Assembly (NCBI GenBank): GCA_021413825.1
Contig: JAIOPQ010000001.1
Location: 1 to 64,000 of the forward strand
DNA length: 64,000 bases
Direction of reading: 5' to 3'
DNA from: Spirochaetia bacterium
GTDB lineage: Bacteria > Spirochaetota > Leptospiria > Leptospirales > Leptonemataceae
Part shown: positions 1 to 9,182 of the stretch, one piece after another
How the letters are laid out: every line of letters starts with the position of its first letter
Numbering within the stretch: the stretch's first letter is position 1
Translations under genes and position numbers: made by a program
The notes under the pieces: generated by a model
Databases searched by the model: none
Seen by the model: the letters and a program-made list of their open reading frames with translations, nothing else
What the model was told of the DNA's origin: nothing

Positions 1-266
1 GGTGCATGCTCGCGGCTCGACCCCGACCCAAAATTTTCGCGCGATAGCAGAACTACAGCGCGATTGTATGGGGCGCGATTCAGGATAAAATCTGGAATCA
101 TTACCTTCCCGTCCGCATCAGAAAAACGCCAGTCATGAAACAGATGTATTCCAAAACCAGACCGTTCGATTTTTTTCAGGAATTGTTTTGGAATAATCTG
201 ATCCGTATCAACGTTAGATCGATCCAGAGGAGCTGTAATTCCTTTAAGTTTAACAAACGGTTCCAT
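1..266 (-). CDS. leuD: 3-isopropylmalate dehydratase small subunit, N-terminal part
   Basis: Small subunit of isopropylmalate isomerase, the second step of leucine biosynthesis; it pairs with LeuC. The 88 codons visible read [15 protein letters not shown]..., then [13 protein letters not shown] and, at the window edge, [10 protein letters not shown], the substrate-loop motif of the family (usually FGCGSSREHA). The ATG at 266 overlaps the leuC stop as TAATG, so the two subunits are translationally coupled. The C-terminal half lies outside the window, so integrity cannot be judged. Identity is very secure from the motifs and the partner gene. Confidence 0.95.
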   Translation of the reverse strand, partial: MEPFVKLKGITAPLDRSNVDTDQIIPKQFLKKIERSGFGIHLFHDWRFSDADGKVMIPDFILNRAPYNRAVVLLSRENFGSGSSREHA

Positions 267-1666
267 TATTTCCAGCTCCGTACATCTACAAATTTGCCTT
301 CTATTGCGGCGGCCACAGCCATCTGCGGACTGACCAGGTGAGTTCTGGCACCCCTACCCTGACGTCCCTCAAAATTCCTATTGGAAGTTGAGGCGCAACG
401 GGTACCCGCAGCAAGAACATCGTCGTTCATTCCAAGACACATAGAACAACCGGCCAATCTCCATTCGAATCCGGCTTCCTTAAAGATTTCATGCAGGCCT
501 TCCGACTCAGCCTGACGTTTTACCCTGCCAGATCCAGGAACTACGATAGCCGTTACACTGCTCTTTACCTTCTTGCCTTTTGCAAAATCCGCAGCCACAC
601 GCAAATCTTCAATACGACCGTTCGTGCATGAGCCAACGAATACATAATCCACTGCAACGTCTGATAGCTTCTGTCCCGCCTTCAAGTCCATGTACGCAAG
701 TGCATGGCCTGCAGTATCACGCTCTACTTTATCCTGGAATGAATTTGGATCCGGCACAGCTGAATTCACGGCCATTACCTGGCCCGGATTGGTTCCCCAG
801 GTAACCATGGGCGCAATATCCGCTGCATTGATTTCAATTACATGATCGAATTTTGCACCTGGATCGCCTGGAAGGGTTTTCCAGTATTCAACTGCCTTAT
901 CATAGTCTGCGCCCTTAGGTCCAAAGTCGCGATTCTTCAAGTATTCAAATGTAACCTCATCCGGGGCTATGAGTCCCGCTCGTGCGCCGGCTTCAATGGA
1001 CATATTACAAACCGTCATGCGCCCTTCCATTGAAAGACGTCGAATAGCCTCACCTGCATATTCAATCACTGAGCCCTGGCCGCCAGTGGTTCCGATTTTT
1101 CCAATAATGTAGAGAACTATATCTTTTGCTGTAATTCCATGGCCCAATTCACCATTCACCTGGACTAGCATATTCTTGGATTTTGGATGCACGAGCGTTT
1201 GCGTAGCAAGCACGTGCTCTACTTCACTCGTCCCAATCCCAAATGCCAGAGCTCCAAACGCTCCATGGGTACTCGTATGTGAATCGCCACACACAATGGT
1301 AGTTCCAGGAAGAGTGATTCCCATTTCCGGCCCAATGATGTGGACGATACCCTGATCCGGATTTCCCAGGTCGAACAATCGGATTCCCCAGTCCTTGCAA
1401 TTCTTAGCAAGGGTTTCCATCTGTATACGTGATAACTCTCCTGCGGCTCCATAGTCACGTGAACGCGTTGAGACGTTATGATCCATGGTTGCAAACGTTA
1501 GATCGGGTCTGCGAACCTTGCGACCAGATGCACGAATGCCGTCAAACGCCTGGGGCGAGGTAACCTCATGGACTAGATGTCGATCAATATATATTAACGC
1601 CGATTCTTCGTCTTCATGGACGATATGTGATTGGCGGATCTTGTCATACAATGTGCGCGGATTCAT
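266..1666 (-). CDS. leuC: 3-isopropylmalate dehydratase large subunit
   Basis: Aconitase-family subunit carrying the [4Fe-4S] cluster; converts 2-isopropylmalate to 3-isopropylmalate in leucine synthesis. 466 residues, the normal length. Family landmarks: [11 protein letters not shown] near residue 35, [27 protein letters not shown] (about 126-152), [14 protein letters not shown] with the first cluster Cys, and [11 protein letters not shown] with the other two. The ATG at 1666 matches the usual family start ([10 protein letters not shown]). Upstream lie a TATAAA-type -10 on the minus strand and a perfect palindrome near the predicted transcript start. leuD follows with a one-base overlap. Confidence 0.97.
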   Translation of the reverse strand: MNPRTLYDKIRQSHIVHEDEESALIYIDRHLVHEVTSPQAFDGIRASGRKVRRPDLTFATMDHNVSTRSRDYGAAGELSRIQMETLAKNCKDWGIRLFDLGNPDQGIVHIIGPEMGITLPGTTIVCGDSHTSTHGAFGALAFGIGTSEVEHVLATQTLVHPKSKNMLVQVNGELGHGITAKDIVLYIIGKIGTTGGQGSVIEYAGEAIRRLSMEGRMTVCNMSIEAGARAGLIAPDEVTFEYLKNRDFGPKGADYDKAVEYWKTLPGDPGAKFDHVIEINAADIAPMVTWGTNPGQVMAVNSAVPDPNSFQDKVERDTAGHALAYMDLKAGQKLSDVAVDYVFVGSCTNGRIEDLRVAADFAKGKKVKSSVTAIVVPGSGRVKRQAESEGLHEIFKEAGFEWRLAGCSMCLGMNDDVLAAGTRCASTSNRNFEGRQGRGARTHLVSPQMAVAAAIEGKFVDVRSWK

Positions 1667-1676
1667 TCTTTTATCC

Positions 1677-1693
1677 AGATTCTGCTAGAATCT
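1677..1693 (-). promoter_or_regulatory. Palindromic operator candidate upstream of leuCD
   Basis: A perfect inverted repeat, AGATTCT-gct-AGAATCT, sits 11 bases before the leuC start. On the minus strand a TATAAA hexamer at about 1697-1702 lies just upstream, so the palindrome covers the expected +1 site, a common place for a repressor. No good -35 is spaced ideally (TTGCGC is about 19 bases away). It could instead be a small hairpin in the leader. Operator function is inference. Confidence 0.4.
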
Positions 1694-1792
1694 CTATTTA
1701 TAAAGGGAATTTCGTATGGGAGCGCAAAGTTTTTTGCGGCCCCTTCCTGGATTTAAGATAGACGCAGGCCTTCCCCGGACGCGTTTAAGAAC

Positions 1793-2479
1793 ATGCTCAG
1801 GGCCAATCTACTCCTAATTCTGTCAGTCGCAGTATTATTTACCTGCCAGCGTACTGAATCCAGGCTTTCTCGAATTACATTCGCACGTGGAGAGATCTAT
1901 TTGATCCGTCAGGGCAGTAGCCCAGTCCCTATCGAAGCAGGCGCAATTTTACAGCATAAGGATACACTTCGTACAGGAAAGGATTCTTATGCAGAAGTCA
2001 TGGTGCAAAACGTAGGTCTATTCCGACTGTCTGAAAACTCAGAGCTCAATATGGAAGAACTACAAGCCAATGACAAGACGATCATTCGCCTCGACAAAGG
2101 TAAGGCTGGCTTCTTTCTCCTGAAGCTCATTCCAAATCAACAGGTTGGTGTAAAACTGCCAACAGCGGTTGCTGGAGTGCGCGGGACCAAATTCCTGGTT
2201 GCCGCAGATGGAGCTTCAAAGGTCGCCCTGTTTGGTGGGGCAGTGCAGGTTGAAAATGAGCAAAAGCAATCTGTAGTAATTGATAAACCGGGAGAAGTTA
2301 AACTCAAGAAAGGGGAAGCAATCGACAAGAGCAGTCTAAAGCCTCTCAGTGCTGAATCCATCGCAGATATGAAGAAACTGGAAGAACTATTGCCACTTGA
2401 TTTACAAAAGGTTCCGGTTGATCCAGGACGTCCGGCAGAGTTCCGTGCTCCATCCGGCTCGGATCTAAAGAAACCCTGA
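1793..2479 (+). CDS. FecR-domain lipoprotein
   Basis: 228 residues. The N-terminus is a short hydrophobic signal ending LFTC, a plausible spirochetal lipobox with Cys18, so it is probably lipidated and faces the periplasm or outer surface. Residues about 30-150 carry a FecR-like beta domain: a GEIYL strand, then LRTGKDSYAEVM, GLFRLSENSELNM and TAVAGVRGTKFLV, the last typical of FecR-domain proteins. The C-terminal 60 residues are charged and Pro-rich. The stop overlaps the next start (TGATG at 2477-2481), coupling it to the hybrid kinase, so it may tune that kinase's input. There is no TonB receptor or FecI-type sigma beside it, so classical iron signalling is not supported. Confidence 0.8.
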   Translation: MLRANLLLILSVAVLFTCQRTESRLSRITFARGEIYLIRQGSSPVPIEAGAILQHKDTLRTGKDSYAEVMVQNVGLFRLSENSELNMEELQANDKTIIRLDKGKAGFFLLKLIPNQQVGVKLPTAVAGVRGTKFLVAADGASKVALFGGAVQVENEQKQSVVIDKPGEVKLKKGEAIDKSSLKPLSAESIADMKKLEELLPLDLQKVPVDPGRPAEFRAPSGSDLKKP

Positions 2480-4542
2480 TGGTAAAACGACCAGGAACCC
2501 CGTTACTTAAAAAGTACAGCGATGCACTCTACCCTTCTGGTATTTTGCTCGTTGTGTTCATGGGGCTTTCAGTTGCCTTCTTTCTAATTTCCTCTGAAAG
2601 CGTTTCACGCCAGGTAAGAGAGGCGTTTCATCTGACCGTGAGCTTTGAAGCAGATGCTATCAACAAGAGCGTGCGTGCGCACTCTGCTGCACTAAAACGC
2701 ACAGGTCCAATCATTCACACGTTCTTGAATCGTGGAATGACGGTTGATATTGGCGAAGCAATTCAGACAGAATCATTTGCGCGGGAATTCCCGGGTTTTG
2801 TTGCAATCGACTACATGGACGCGCAGGGAACGCTGTCCACGCGCGCCTTTCCAGATAACTCACCTTTAGATACGCTAGCCGGCCTTGAGGAATCGGACTT
2901 AACCTGGCAGGATGTTCTAGCTGCGATTCCGGCAGCGCGAGCTTCGAATGGTCCTGTAACCGTTGGCAAGAGCCGTGGTGCTCGCGATTTCTACTTACTC
3001 TGTGCAATTAAATCAAAACGCCAGGTAGCCGGCTATACGCTGACAAGGTTCAGCCTGGCGCGCATGATTCGCGAACTTTTCCAGGAGCGCGCTGTCTACA
3101 GCCTCGATCCCATGACGAGTGGTTCTTCTGGATATTTTGAGGTTGTTACAATTGAAATCGCAGGCTCTAAGAAGCATCTCTACTTCCCAATGCCGGAAGA
3201 TTTTGAAGGTTCGGCAGCCAGGAGCATGCCGTATCTCATTTTACTTGGTGGCGCGATCATTTCAGTCCTGCTGTTCCTTGTTTTCAGATCTCTAACGAGT
3301 GCAAGAAACCGTGCATTGGAACTTGCAGAGAAAATGACTGAAGATCTACGTCAGGCGACAACGGTTGCAATTGCAGCCAACCAGGCAAAATCGGAATTTC
3401 TAGCAAGCATGAGCCATGAAATTAGAAATCCGATTAATGTAATTATCGGAATGAGTGAAATTCTATCCGGAATGGATCTGGCCGAGCAGCAAAAGAACTA
3501 TCTTCATACCCTGCAAAACGCCGGTGAGCACCTGCTCGGTCTCATCAACGATATTCTGGATCTTTCAAGAATCGAATCAGGCCAACTTGAACTTGAAACA
3601 ATTCCATTCGACCTGATAAGCGCTGTAGACCAGGCACATGAGCTCTACAAGTTCCGGGCAGTTGAAAAGAAAATCGGATTCATTCAGGAAATTGATCCCC
3701 GACTTCCAAAAAGTGTGATCGGTGATCCAGTGCGCCTCAAGCAAATTCTAGTGAATCTGCTGGGAAATGCGTTTAAGTTCACGCGTGAAGGCCAGATCAC
3801 GCTTGCTGCAAAACTGATTTCAACTGAAAATGGTATCGTCACAATTGAAGCAAGCGTTCAGGATACTGGGATTGGAATTCCAGCAAATAAACAAGCGTCG
3901 ATCTTTGATAAATTCACCCAGGTAGATGCAAGCACCACACGACGGTTCGGCGGAACAGGGCTTGGGCTTGCAATTTGTAAACGGCTCACAGAACTGATGG
4001 GTGGTCGCATCTATGTTGAAAGTGAGGAAGGGAAAGGTTCACGCTTCATTTTCACTGTGGCTTTCAAAGTCGTAGAGGACCAGGTAACTGAGTCTCGAGC
4101 ACCAGGCGCAATCGCAGAACCCGCAGTAACCGAAGTGTCTGATAAATTGCAGATACTTCTGGCGGAAGATTCGCCCGATAACCGCAGCGTTCTCTCTGTA
4201 TTCTTACGAGATATTCCCCACGATCTGGCCATGGCAGAAAACGGAGCGGAAGCTGTAGAACAATTCAAACAGCGCCGATTCGATCTTGTGCTCATGGACA
4301 ATCAAATGCCAGTAATGGATGGGCTATCGGCGGTTCGTGAAATTCGCAGCTGGGAAAAAAATAACGGAAAAACAAGAACTACGATCCTCGCACTTACAGC
4401 AGATTCAATGAAGAGTGATATTGAAAATTCGCTTGCGGCGGGTTGTGATGGTCATCTGACAAAACCAGTGCGCAAAGCAGTGCTACTGGAAGCCGTGCGC
4501 AAGCATACGCACGTTATTTCCCCTGATACTGCCCATCCTTAA
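2479..4542 (+). CDS. Membrane hybrid histidine kinase with CHASE-like sensor and receiver
   Basis: 687 residues. Two membrane segments (about 21-37 and 251-270) flank a periplasmic region of some 210 residues whose FAREFPGFVAIDYMDAQG stretch resembles CHASE sensors. A short coiled linker leads to HisKA with SMSHEIRNPIN (phospho-His 313), then the ATPase domain: N box around Asn430, DTGIGIP (462-468), FGGTGLGLAI (490-499). A C-terminal receiver (about 557-680) keeps the acidic pair, phospho-Asp607 in LMDNQMPVMDG and Lys662 in LTKP. It is fused to the end of the FecR-like gene and probably senses an envelope signal. The 3' end overlaps the convergent MORN gene by 29 bases. Confidence 0.92.
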   Translation: MVKRPGTPLLKKYSDALYPSGILLVVFMGLSVAFFLISSESVSRQVREAFHLTVSFEADAINKSVRAHSAALKRTGPIIHTFLNRGMTVDIGEAIQTESFAREFPGFVAIDYMDAQGTLSTRAFPDNSPLDTLAGLEESDLTWQDVLAAIPAARASNGPVTVGKSRGARDFYLLCAIKSKRQVAGYTLTRFSLARMIRELFQERAVYSLDPMTSGSSGYFEVVTIEIAGSKKHLYFPMPEDFEGSAARSMPYLILLGGAIISVLLFLVFRSLTSARNRALELAEKMTEDLRQATTVAIAANQAKSEFLASMSHEIRNPINVIIGMSEILSGMDLAEQQKNYLHTLQNAGEHLLGLINDILDLSRIESGQLELETIPFDLISAVDQAHELYKFRAVEKKIGFIQEIDPRLPKSVIGDPVRLKQILVNLLGNAFKFTREGQITLAAKLISTENGIVTIEASVQDTGIGIPANKQASIFDKFTQVDASTTRRFGGTGLGLAICKRLTELMGGRIYVESEEGKGSRFIFTVAFKVVEDQVTESRAPGAIAEPAVTEVSDKLQILLAEDSPDNRSVLSVFLRDIPHDLAMAENGAEAVEQFKQRRFDLVLMDNQMPVMDGLSAVREIRSWEKNNGKTRTTILALTADSMKSDIENSLAAGCDGHLTKPVRKAVLLEAVRKHTHVISPDTAHP

Positions 4543-5575
4543 ACATTCCCTCCTGGACTGTTCCGTCTTTGAACCGCAGCACACCCTTACCATTAAACTT
4601 ACCATCGCGAAACTCACCTTCGTAAACTGTGCCCGATGAGAATGTGTATTTACCTACTCCGTGCGGATTCCCATTTTGAAACTCGCCAATGTAACGCGTC
4701 CCGGTCTTAGTTGTCAGGTCACCTTTTCCCGCATAACGTCCTTTTTCCCAGCTGCCTGTATAGCTTAGAGTGGAATCTTCAAGTTTACCTTCACCCTGGA
4801 ACAGGCCTTCTTTGAATCCGCCTTTGTATTTCTTGCCGTCTGTCCCGGTGAATTCACCCTCTCCATCGAATAGCCCCGCTGCAAATCCACCTGTGTACGT
4901 TGCGCCGTCTTTCCATTTATAATTTCCATTCCCCGAAAACTGGCCGCGCGCGCACGTCCCGTCGAAGAAATTTCCATCTGCAAACTTGATCTTGCATGGC
5001 CCTCCAGGGAGGCCTTCCTTCCAGGAACCTTCCACTTCAGTACCATCGGCAAAACGCGCAGTACCGGTTCCCTCTGCGCGACCGGAGACGAAGTTGCCTT
5101 TAAACGAGCTCGTTGGTCCTTTGAATGAACCGGGGCCATGCGCTCGTCCATCCCGGAACGTTCCCTCAAATGTGCCGCGGCCAGACCAGGTTGCTTTGCC
5201 GGGTCCACTCAGTTTTCCATTTACAAAGACACCATCGAATACATCGCCGTTTGCAAACCGAAGCAAGCCTTTACCGGCAATTCTTCCGGCAATCCATTGG
5301 CCTGTATAGGTGGCGCGACCCGGCCATACGCGAGTGCCGAATCCATGCTGTTTGCCTGCAACGAATAGCCCATCAAACGTTCCGCCGTCAGCATAGCGAA
5401 TTGAACCTTTTCCTTCCGGCATGCCTTTCTTGAACGTTGCAGTTAGACGGTTGCCGTCCGGAAAGAGTCTGGTTCCCGATCCGTTTACGCATTCACCCTC
5501 CACGCAACCCGGCTCTTCAGCAAAACCGGGCGAAACCAACAATAGCATAGAAAGAACAAAAACGAATAATCGCAT
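4514..5575 (-). CDS. Exported MORN-repeat protein
   Basis: 353 residues from the ATG at 5575; a longer GTG start at 5614 is possible but would put 13 residues before a clear signal peptide (MRLFVFVLSMLLLVSPGFA). The mature part is almost entirely about 13-14 MORN repeats of roughly 23 residues with the pattern Y-x-G-x(2)-x-G-x(2)-G-x-G. Cysteines near the N-terminus (CVEGECVNG) could form a disulfide. MORN solenoids bind proteins or membranes; no catalytic motif is present. It runs convergent with, and 29 bases into, the hybrid kinase gene. Function is unknown; an envelope scaffold is a guess. Confidence 0.85.
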   Translation of the reverse strand: MRLFVFVLSMLLLVSPGFAEEPGCVEGECVNGSGTRLFPDGNRLTATFKKGMPEGKGSIRYADGGTFDGLFVAGKQHGFGTRVWPGRATYTGQWIAGRIAGKGLLRFANGDVFDGVFVNGKLSGPGKATWSGRGTFEGTFRDGRAHGPGSFKGPTSSFKGNFVSGRAEGTGTARFADGTEVEGSWKEGLPGGPCKIKFADGNFFDGTCARGQFSGNGNYKWKDGATYTGGFAAGLFDGEGEFTGTDGKKYKGGFKEGLFQGEGKLEDSTLSYTGSWEKGRYAGKGDLTTKTGTRYIGEFQNGNPHGVGKYTFSSGTVYEGEFRDGKFNGKGVLRFKDGTVQEGMFKDGQYQGK

Positions 5576-5717
5576 TGCATGCGAAATTCTGTAAGCCAGC
5601 CAGAAAGTCAACACTCCAAGAAACCCTCAAGTCCGTCCACGCTCGAGGCAGCAAGATCCCAGAATCTTACCCCATGCGGAATTCCTGCAGGTTTATTCTG
5701 GATTGTATTTTTCATCG

Positions 5718-7304
5718 TCAGGTTTTGAAGCGCAACAGGGAAGTTTCCAGGTGCCTGGCCATTCCATTGAGCTTATCTGCCAGGCTGGCAATTCGAGTGG
5801 CCTCTGCTGCTCCCTCTGTGATAGCCTTTGAAACTCCGGCCACGTTACGCGCCACATCCGTTGAGACAGCCGCGGCGGAAGTGGCGTTGCGCGAAACATC
5901 CTGCGCTGCGATGGACTGTTCCTCTACAAAGGAAGCTACAGCCCCGTTAACCTCATTCACTTTCTGAATCACCTGTGTAATTGAGTCGATTGCATCAACC
6001 GTTTCCCGCGTAGAGCGCTGGATTGTCTCAATCCTGGATCTGATTTCTTCAGATGAATCGCCGGTCTGTCCCGCCAATTCTTTAACCTGTGCTGCAACTA
6101 CAGCGAATCGTGTGCCAGCATCGCCAGCGTCTGCTGCCTCGATTGCAGCGTTAAGCGACAATAGATTGGTCTGATCAGCAATATCGACGATAGACTCAAT
6201 TACTTTTCCAATTTGCTGCGCATTCTGACCCAGTTCCTGGACGATTGCATTTGCAGCACCGGTCCGCGAGCTGGCTTCGATTGCAACATTTGCCGCATCC
6301 ACAGAACGCCGAGCTACTTCGCGCACCGAAATTGACATCTGCTCAATGGAGCTTGAAACTACTTCCAGGTTCTGGTTTAGTTGAGTCGACGCGGCCGCAA
6401 TGGACTGCGTTTGAACAGACATCTGTTCGGTTCCGGCAGATAGGGTCTGGCTCGCTTCTGAAAGTTGTTCTGCTACGCCACGCGTGGATGCAAGACTTCC
6501 TGCAACTTCGCGTACTATTTGCGCCGTGGTCTCAAGGAACTTGTCGAGCGCTTTGGCCAGTCGTCCAAGCTCATCTTTTCCTTTTAATGAAACTCTGCGA
6601 GTGAGGTCACCATTCCCTTCTGCAACTTCTTCAACCCGCGCAATAATCAGATGCAGCGGTCCAAGTATACTTCGCGCAATCATCAGAGTGAGCCCCACTC
6701 CCACAAGCAGCGTAACAAGTGATATTGCAATCACTGACTTAACCATTAGCCCGACCTGAGTATCGTTGATTTTGCTTTGTTCGCTGGCAATGCGATCATA
6801 CCCTTCGGCTTTCTTATCCATCTGATCGTAAAGAACCTTTACTTTCTCCCTGGCCGCCTCAAATGCATCACGGGCCTGGGTTTGATCGAACTCCGGATGG
6901 GTCTTAATTCGACTATAATTGCTTTCGATTGCTTCCCTGTATGACATGCCTGCTTGCTTGATATTTTCCAGCGCACGCCGATCCTCGGGAGTCGTCAGTG
7001 TGACCATGGCTGCAAGGGTTGTTTCAAAATCCTGGTATTGCTTTGTCCAGGCCAGGTGCTGCTCGTCCAGCTTGTCTGTTCCAACTGCAAGCCTGAGGTC
7101 GGTTGTAATCTTCCGCATGTTTCCAAGGTTGCCTGCCGCGTGGCCGCATTTGTAGGCAAGGTTTCTGTATGTTCCCTGCACCTTCCCGGCCTCAAGGATC
7201 GTATCCACTTGAAAAAGCATGAAACCTATCATGCAAAAGATCAAAATAGCCACAATGGCTGGAATCGAGTACAGTCTGCCGCTAATTGAGAATCGACTGA
7301 TCAT
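5718..7304 (-). CDS. Methyl-accepting chemotaxis protein
   Basis: Transmembrane chemoreceptor, 528 residues from ATG 7304, which has GGTGG just upstream; a TTG at 7361 would add 19 residues before the first membrane segment. Order: TM1 (about 10-31), a periplasmic four-helix-bundle-like region of about 150 residues, TM2 (about 187-211), HAMP with GDLTRRVSLKGKDELGRLA, then the long signalling coiled coil. The hairpin tip is recognisable (DQTNLLSLNAAIEAADAG...FAVVAAQVKELA) but differs from the consensus at positions that normally contact CheA/CheW. Residues suited to methylation flank it. The ligand cannot be deduced. No che genes are nearby. Confidence 0.93.
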   Translation of the reverse strand: MISRFSISGRLYSIPAIVAILIFCMIGFMLFQVDTILEAGKVQGTYRNLAYKCGHAAGNLGNMRKITTDLRLAVGTDKLDEQHLAWTKQYQDFETTLAAMVTLTTPEDRRALENIKQAGMSYREAIESNYSRIKTHPEFDQTQARDAFEAAREKVKVLYDQMDKKAEGYDRIASEQSKINDTQVGLMVKSVIAISLVTLLVGVGLTLMIARSILGPLHLIIARVEEVAEGNGDLTRRVSLKGKDELGRLAKALDKFLETTAQIVREVAGSLASTRGVAEQLSEASQTLSAGTEQMSVQTQSIAAASTQLNQNLEVVSSSIEQMSISVREVARRSVDAANVAIEASSRTGAANAIVQELGQNAQQIGKVIESIVDIADQTNLLSLNAAIEAADAGDAGTRFAVVAAQVKELAGQTGDSSEEIRSRIETIQRSTRETVDAIDSITQVIQKVNEVNGAVASFVEEQSIAAQDVSRNATSAAAVSTDVARNVAGVSKAITEGAAEATRIASLADKLNGMARHLETSLLRFKT

Positions 7305-7376
7305 GCGCCACCCCCGACCTGAAGGCAGGGTATGTGTCATGTAACCGAAAGGGTCAACCAAATATCACGGCGTCGC

Positions 7377-7427
7377 ATAGCCCGGACGTTAGCCGGGGTG
7401 GAATCGGTCAATGACTGGCCGGGCTAT
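7377..7427 (-). terminator. Stem-loop downstream of rpoD
   Basis: ATAGCCCGG at 7377-7385 pairs perfectly with CCGGGCTAT at 7419-7427 across a 33-base loop, in the gap between the end of rpoD and the chemoreceptor start. There is no T-run, so it is not a classic intrinsic terminator; it might cap the rpsU-rpoD transcript or be a remnant of a repeat. Confidence 0.35.
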
Positions 7428-7439
7428 ACCCTCATCCGG

Positions 7440-9176
7440 TTAATCAATGTAGTCTTTCAGTTTCTTGCTACGGGACGGATGTCTTAAACGACGCAAGGCC
7501 TTGGCTTCGATCTGACGAATCCGTTCCCGCGTAACCTGGAATACATATCCTACTTCTTCCAAGGTATGCGAGTAACCATCGTCCAGACCAAAACGCATAC
7601 GAAGCACTTTCTGTTCCCGCGCCGGAAGTGTATTCAAAACGCTCTTGATTTGTTCTGTAAGAAGTTTATGCGCCGTGCTGTTGATTGGCGATTCAACTTC
7701 CATATCCGGAATAAAATCTCCGAGCTCTGAATCTTCCTCTGATCCAACTGGAACTTCCAATGAAATTGGTTCGCGCGCAACGTTCTTAACTGCTTTGACC
7801 TTTTGAACAGGCCAGCCCAGACGTTCTGCAATTTCTTCGTTTGTAGGTTCGCGGCCTGTTTCCTGGAGGAATAGCCGAGTTTCACGCACAACCTTGTTGA
7901 TCTGTTCGATCATGTGGATTGGAATGCGAATCGTGCGTGCCTGATCTGAAATGGCACGTGTGATAGCCTGACGAATCCACCAGGTAGCATACGTTGAAAA
8001 CTTATAGCCTTTCTTGTATTCGAACTTGTCTACAGCCTTGATCAGGCCAATGTTTCCTTCTTGAATCAAATCAAAGAAGTGCATGCCGCGGTTGGCATAG
8101 CGCTTGGCAATTGAAACCACCAGTCGAAGGTTTGCTTTAATCAATTCTTTCTTTGCCTGAGCAATTTCTCGTTCGCCGCGATTTAAGGATTCACCCCAGC
8201 GCAGAATATCTGCAACGGAAGAACCTGCTTCCTGCTCCATACGACGCAGCTTGCGTTCGTTGTTACGAATATCCTTGATGATCTCGCGGATTTCATCGAT
8301 AGGAGTATTCATCTCCTTTTCGATCATATCCAGGCTTTCGTTCTTCTCTATAAAACGGTTGTATGCCTTGATTTCCTTGATGTCTTTTCCGTAACGCGCA
8401 CGGATTCCAAGAAAGTGGCGTTGAATCTCTTTGATCCTGAAGACCATGGACTTGATCTTCTGTGAAATTCTCTGAATCTCTTTTTGAGAAACGCCGACCT
8501 TGCGAACTGCATTTAACAGAATCGCTTTGGATTCATCTGCTTTGACGCGATACTCGCGCCATTTTTTGGATCCTTCTACGTATTTCTTGAGTTTGTTCTG
8601 GGCTTCCTGGAGTTTCTTTTCTTCTGCAACGATCGTCTCCATTTCTGTGAAGAAGATCTTTTCCAGCTTTTCAAGCTCTGAGCTGGACATGTAATATGCT
8701 TTGTTTGCGCGGACTACATCGGTGATCTTGATCTTGCGTGAACGAATCTTCGGAAGAAGCTTCATGAAGTTCGCGCGTAGCAGCGACGATTCTAGAATCG
8801 TTTCTTCAATTATGTTTTCGCCATTTTCAATACGGCGGGCGAGGAATACTTCTTTGTCCCCGGAGATCAAAGATACGCGGCCAATCTCTTTTAGATAAAG
8901 GCGAATTGGATCATCGCTTGAATTTGCAGGTTGGTCTTTCTTCTTGCGTGCCTTGGTGGGAGGATCTTTCTTTACGATCTCCTCCTGGGGACGGCTTGAA
9001 TACTCTTCCACCACTTCAATGCCCATTTGATTGAGAAGGGTAAAGACATCCTCAATCCGTTCCGAGTTTACGATTTTCTCAGGCAGGTATTCGTTAATTT
9101 CGTCGTAGGTGATCTCTCCGTTGGCTTTACCAATGGATATGATTTTCTGTATTTCCGGTAAGTCTTCCATGGACAT
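7440..9176 (-). CDS. rpoD: Primary RNA polymerase sigma factor (sigma-70)
   Basis: Housekeeping sigma factor, 578 residues. All regions are visible: 1.1 in the first 60 residues, 1.2 at [16 protein letters not shown], a non-conserved insert of about 150 residues, region 2 with [36 protein letters not shown] and [19 protein letters not shown] (-10 recognition and melting), region 3, and region 4 ending with [20 protein letters not shown]. It is last in rpsU-yqeY-dnaG-rpoD, six bases after dnaG; a second ATG two codons in (9170) is an equally possible start. The compact 1.1 and the insert resemble other spirochetal RpoD proteins as known. Confidence 0.97.
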   Translation of the reverse strand: MSMEDLPEIQKIISIGKANGEITYDEINEYLPEKIVNSERIEDVFTLLNQMGIEVVEEYSSRPQEEIVKKDPPTKARKKKDQPANSSDDPIRLYLKEIGRVSLISGDKEVFLARRIENGENIIEETILESSLLRANFMKLLPKIRSRKIKITDVVRANKAYYMSSSELEKLEKIFFTEMETIVAEEKKLQEAQNKLKKYVEGSKKWREYRVKADESKAILLNAVRKVGVSQKEIQRISQKIKSMVFRIKEIQRHFLGIRARYGKDIKEIKAYNRFIEKNESLDMIEKEMNTPIDEIREIIKDIRNNERKLRRMEQEAGSSVADILRWGESLNRGEREIAQAKKELIKANLRLVVSIAKRYANRGMHFFDLIQEGNIGLIKAVDKFEYKKGYKFSTYATWWIRQAITRAISDQARTIRIPIHMIEQINKVVRETRLFLQETGREPTNEEIAERLGWPVQKVKAVKNVAREPISLEVPVGSEEDSELGDFIPDMEVESPINSTAHKLLTEQIKSVLNTLPAREQKVLRMRFGLDDGYSHTLEEVGYVFQVTRERIRQIEAKALRRLRHPSRSKKLKDYID

Positions 9177-9182
9177 GGCTGA

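Noticed and set aside
1485..1688. Small rightward frames over leuC and similar frames elsewhere
   Set aside because: They are shadows on the opposite strand of well-identified genes and have no ribosome-binding site or recognisable product.
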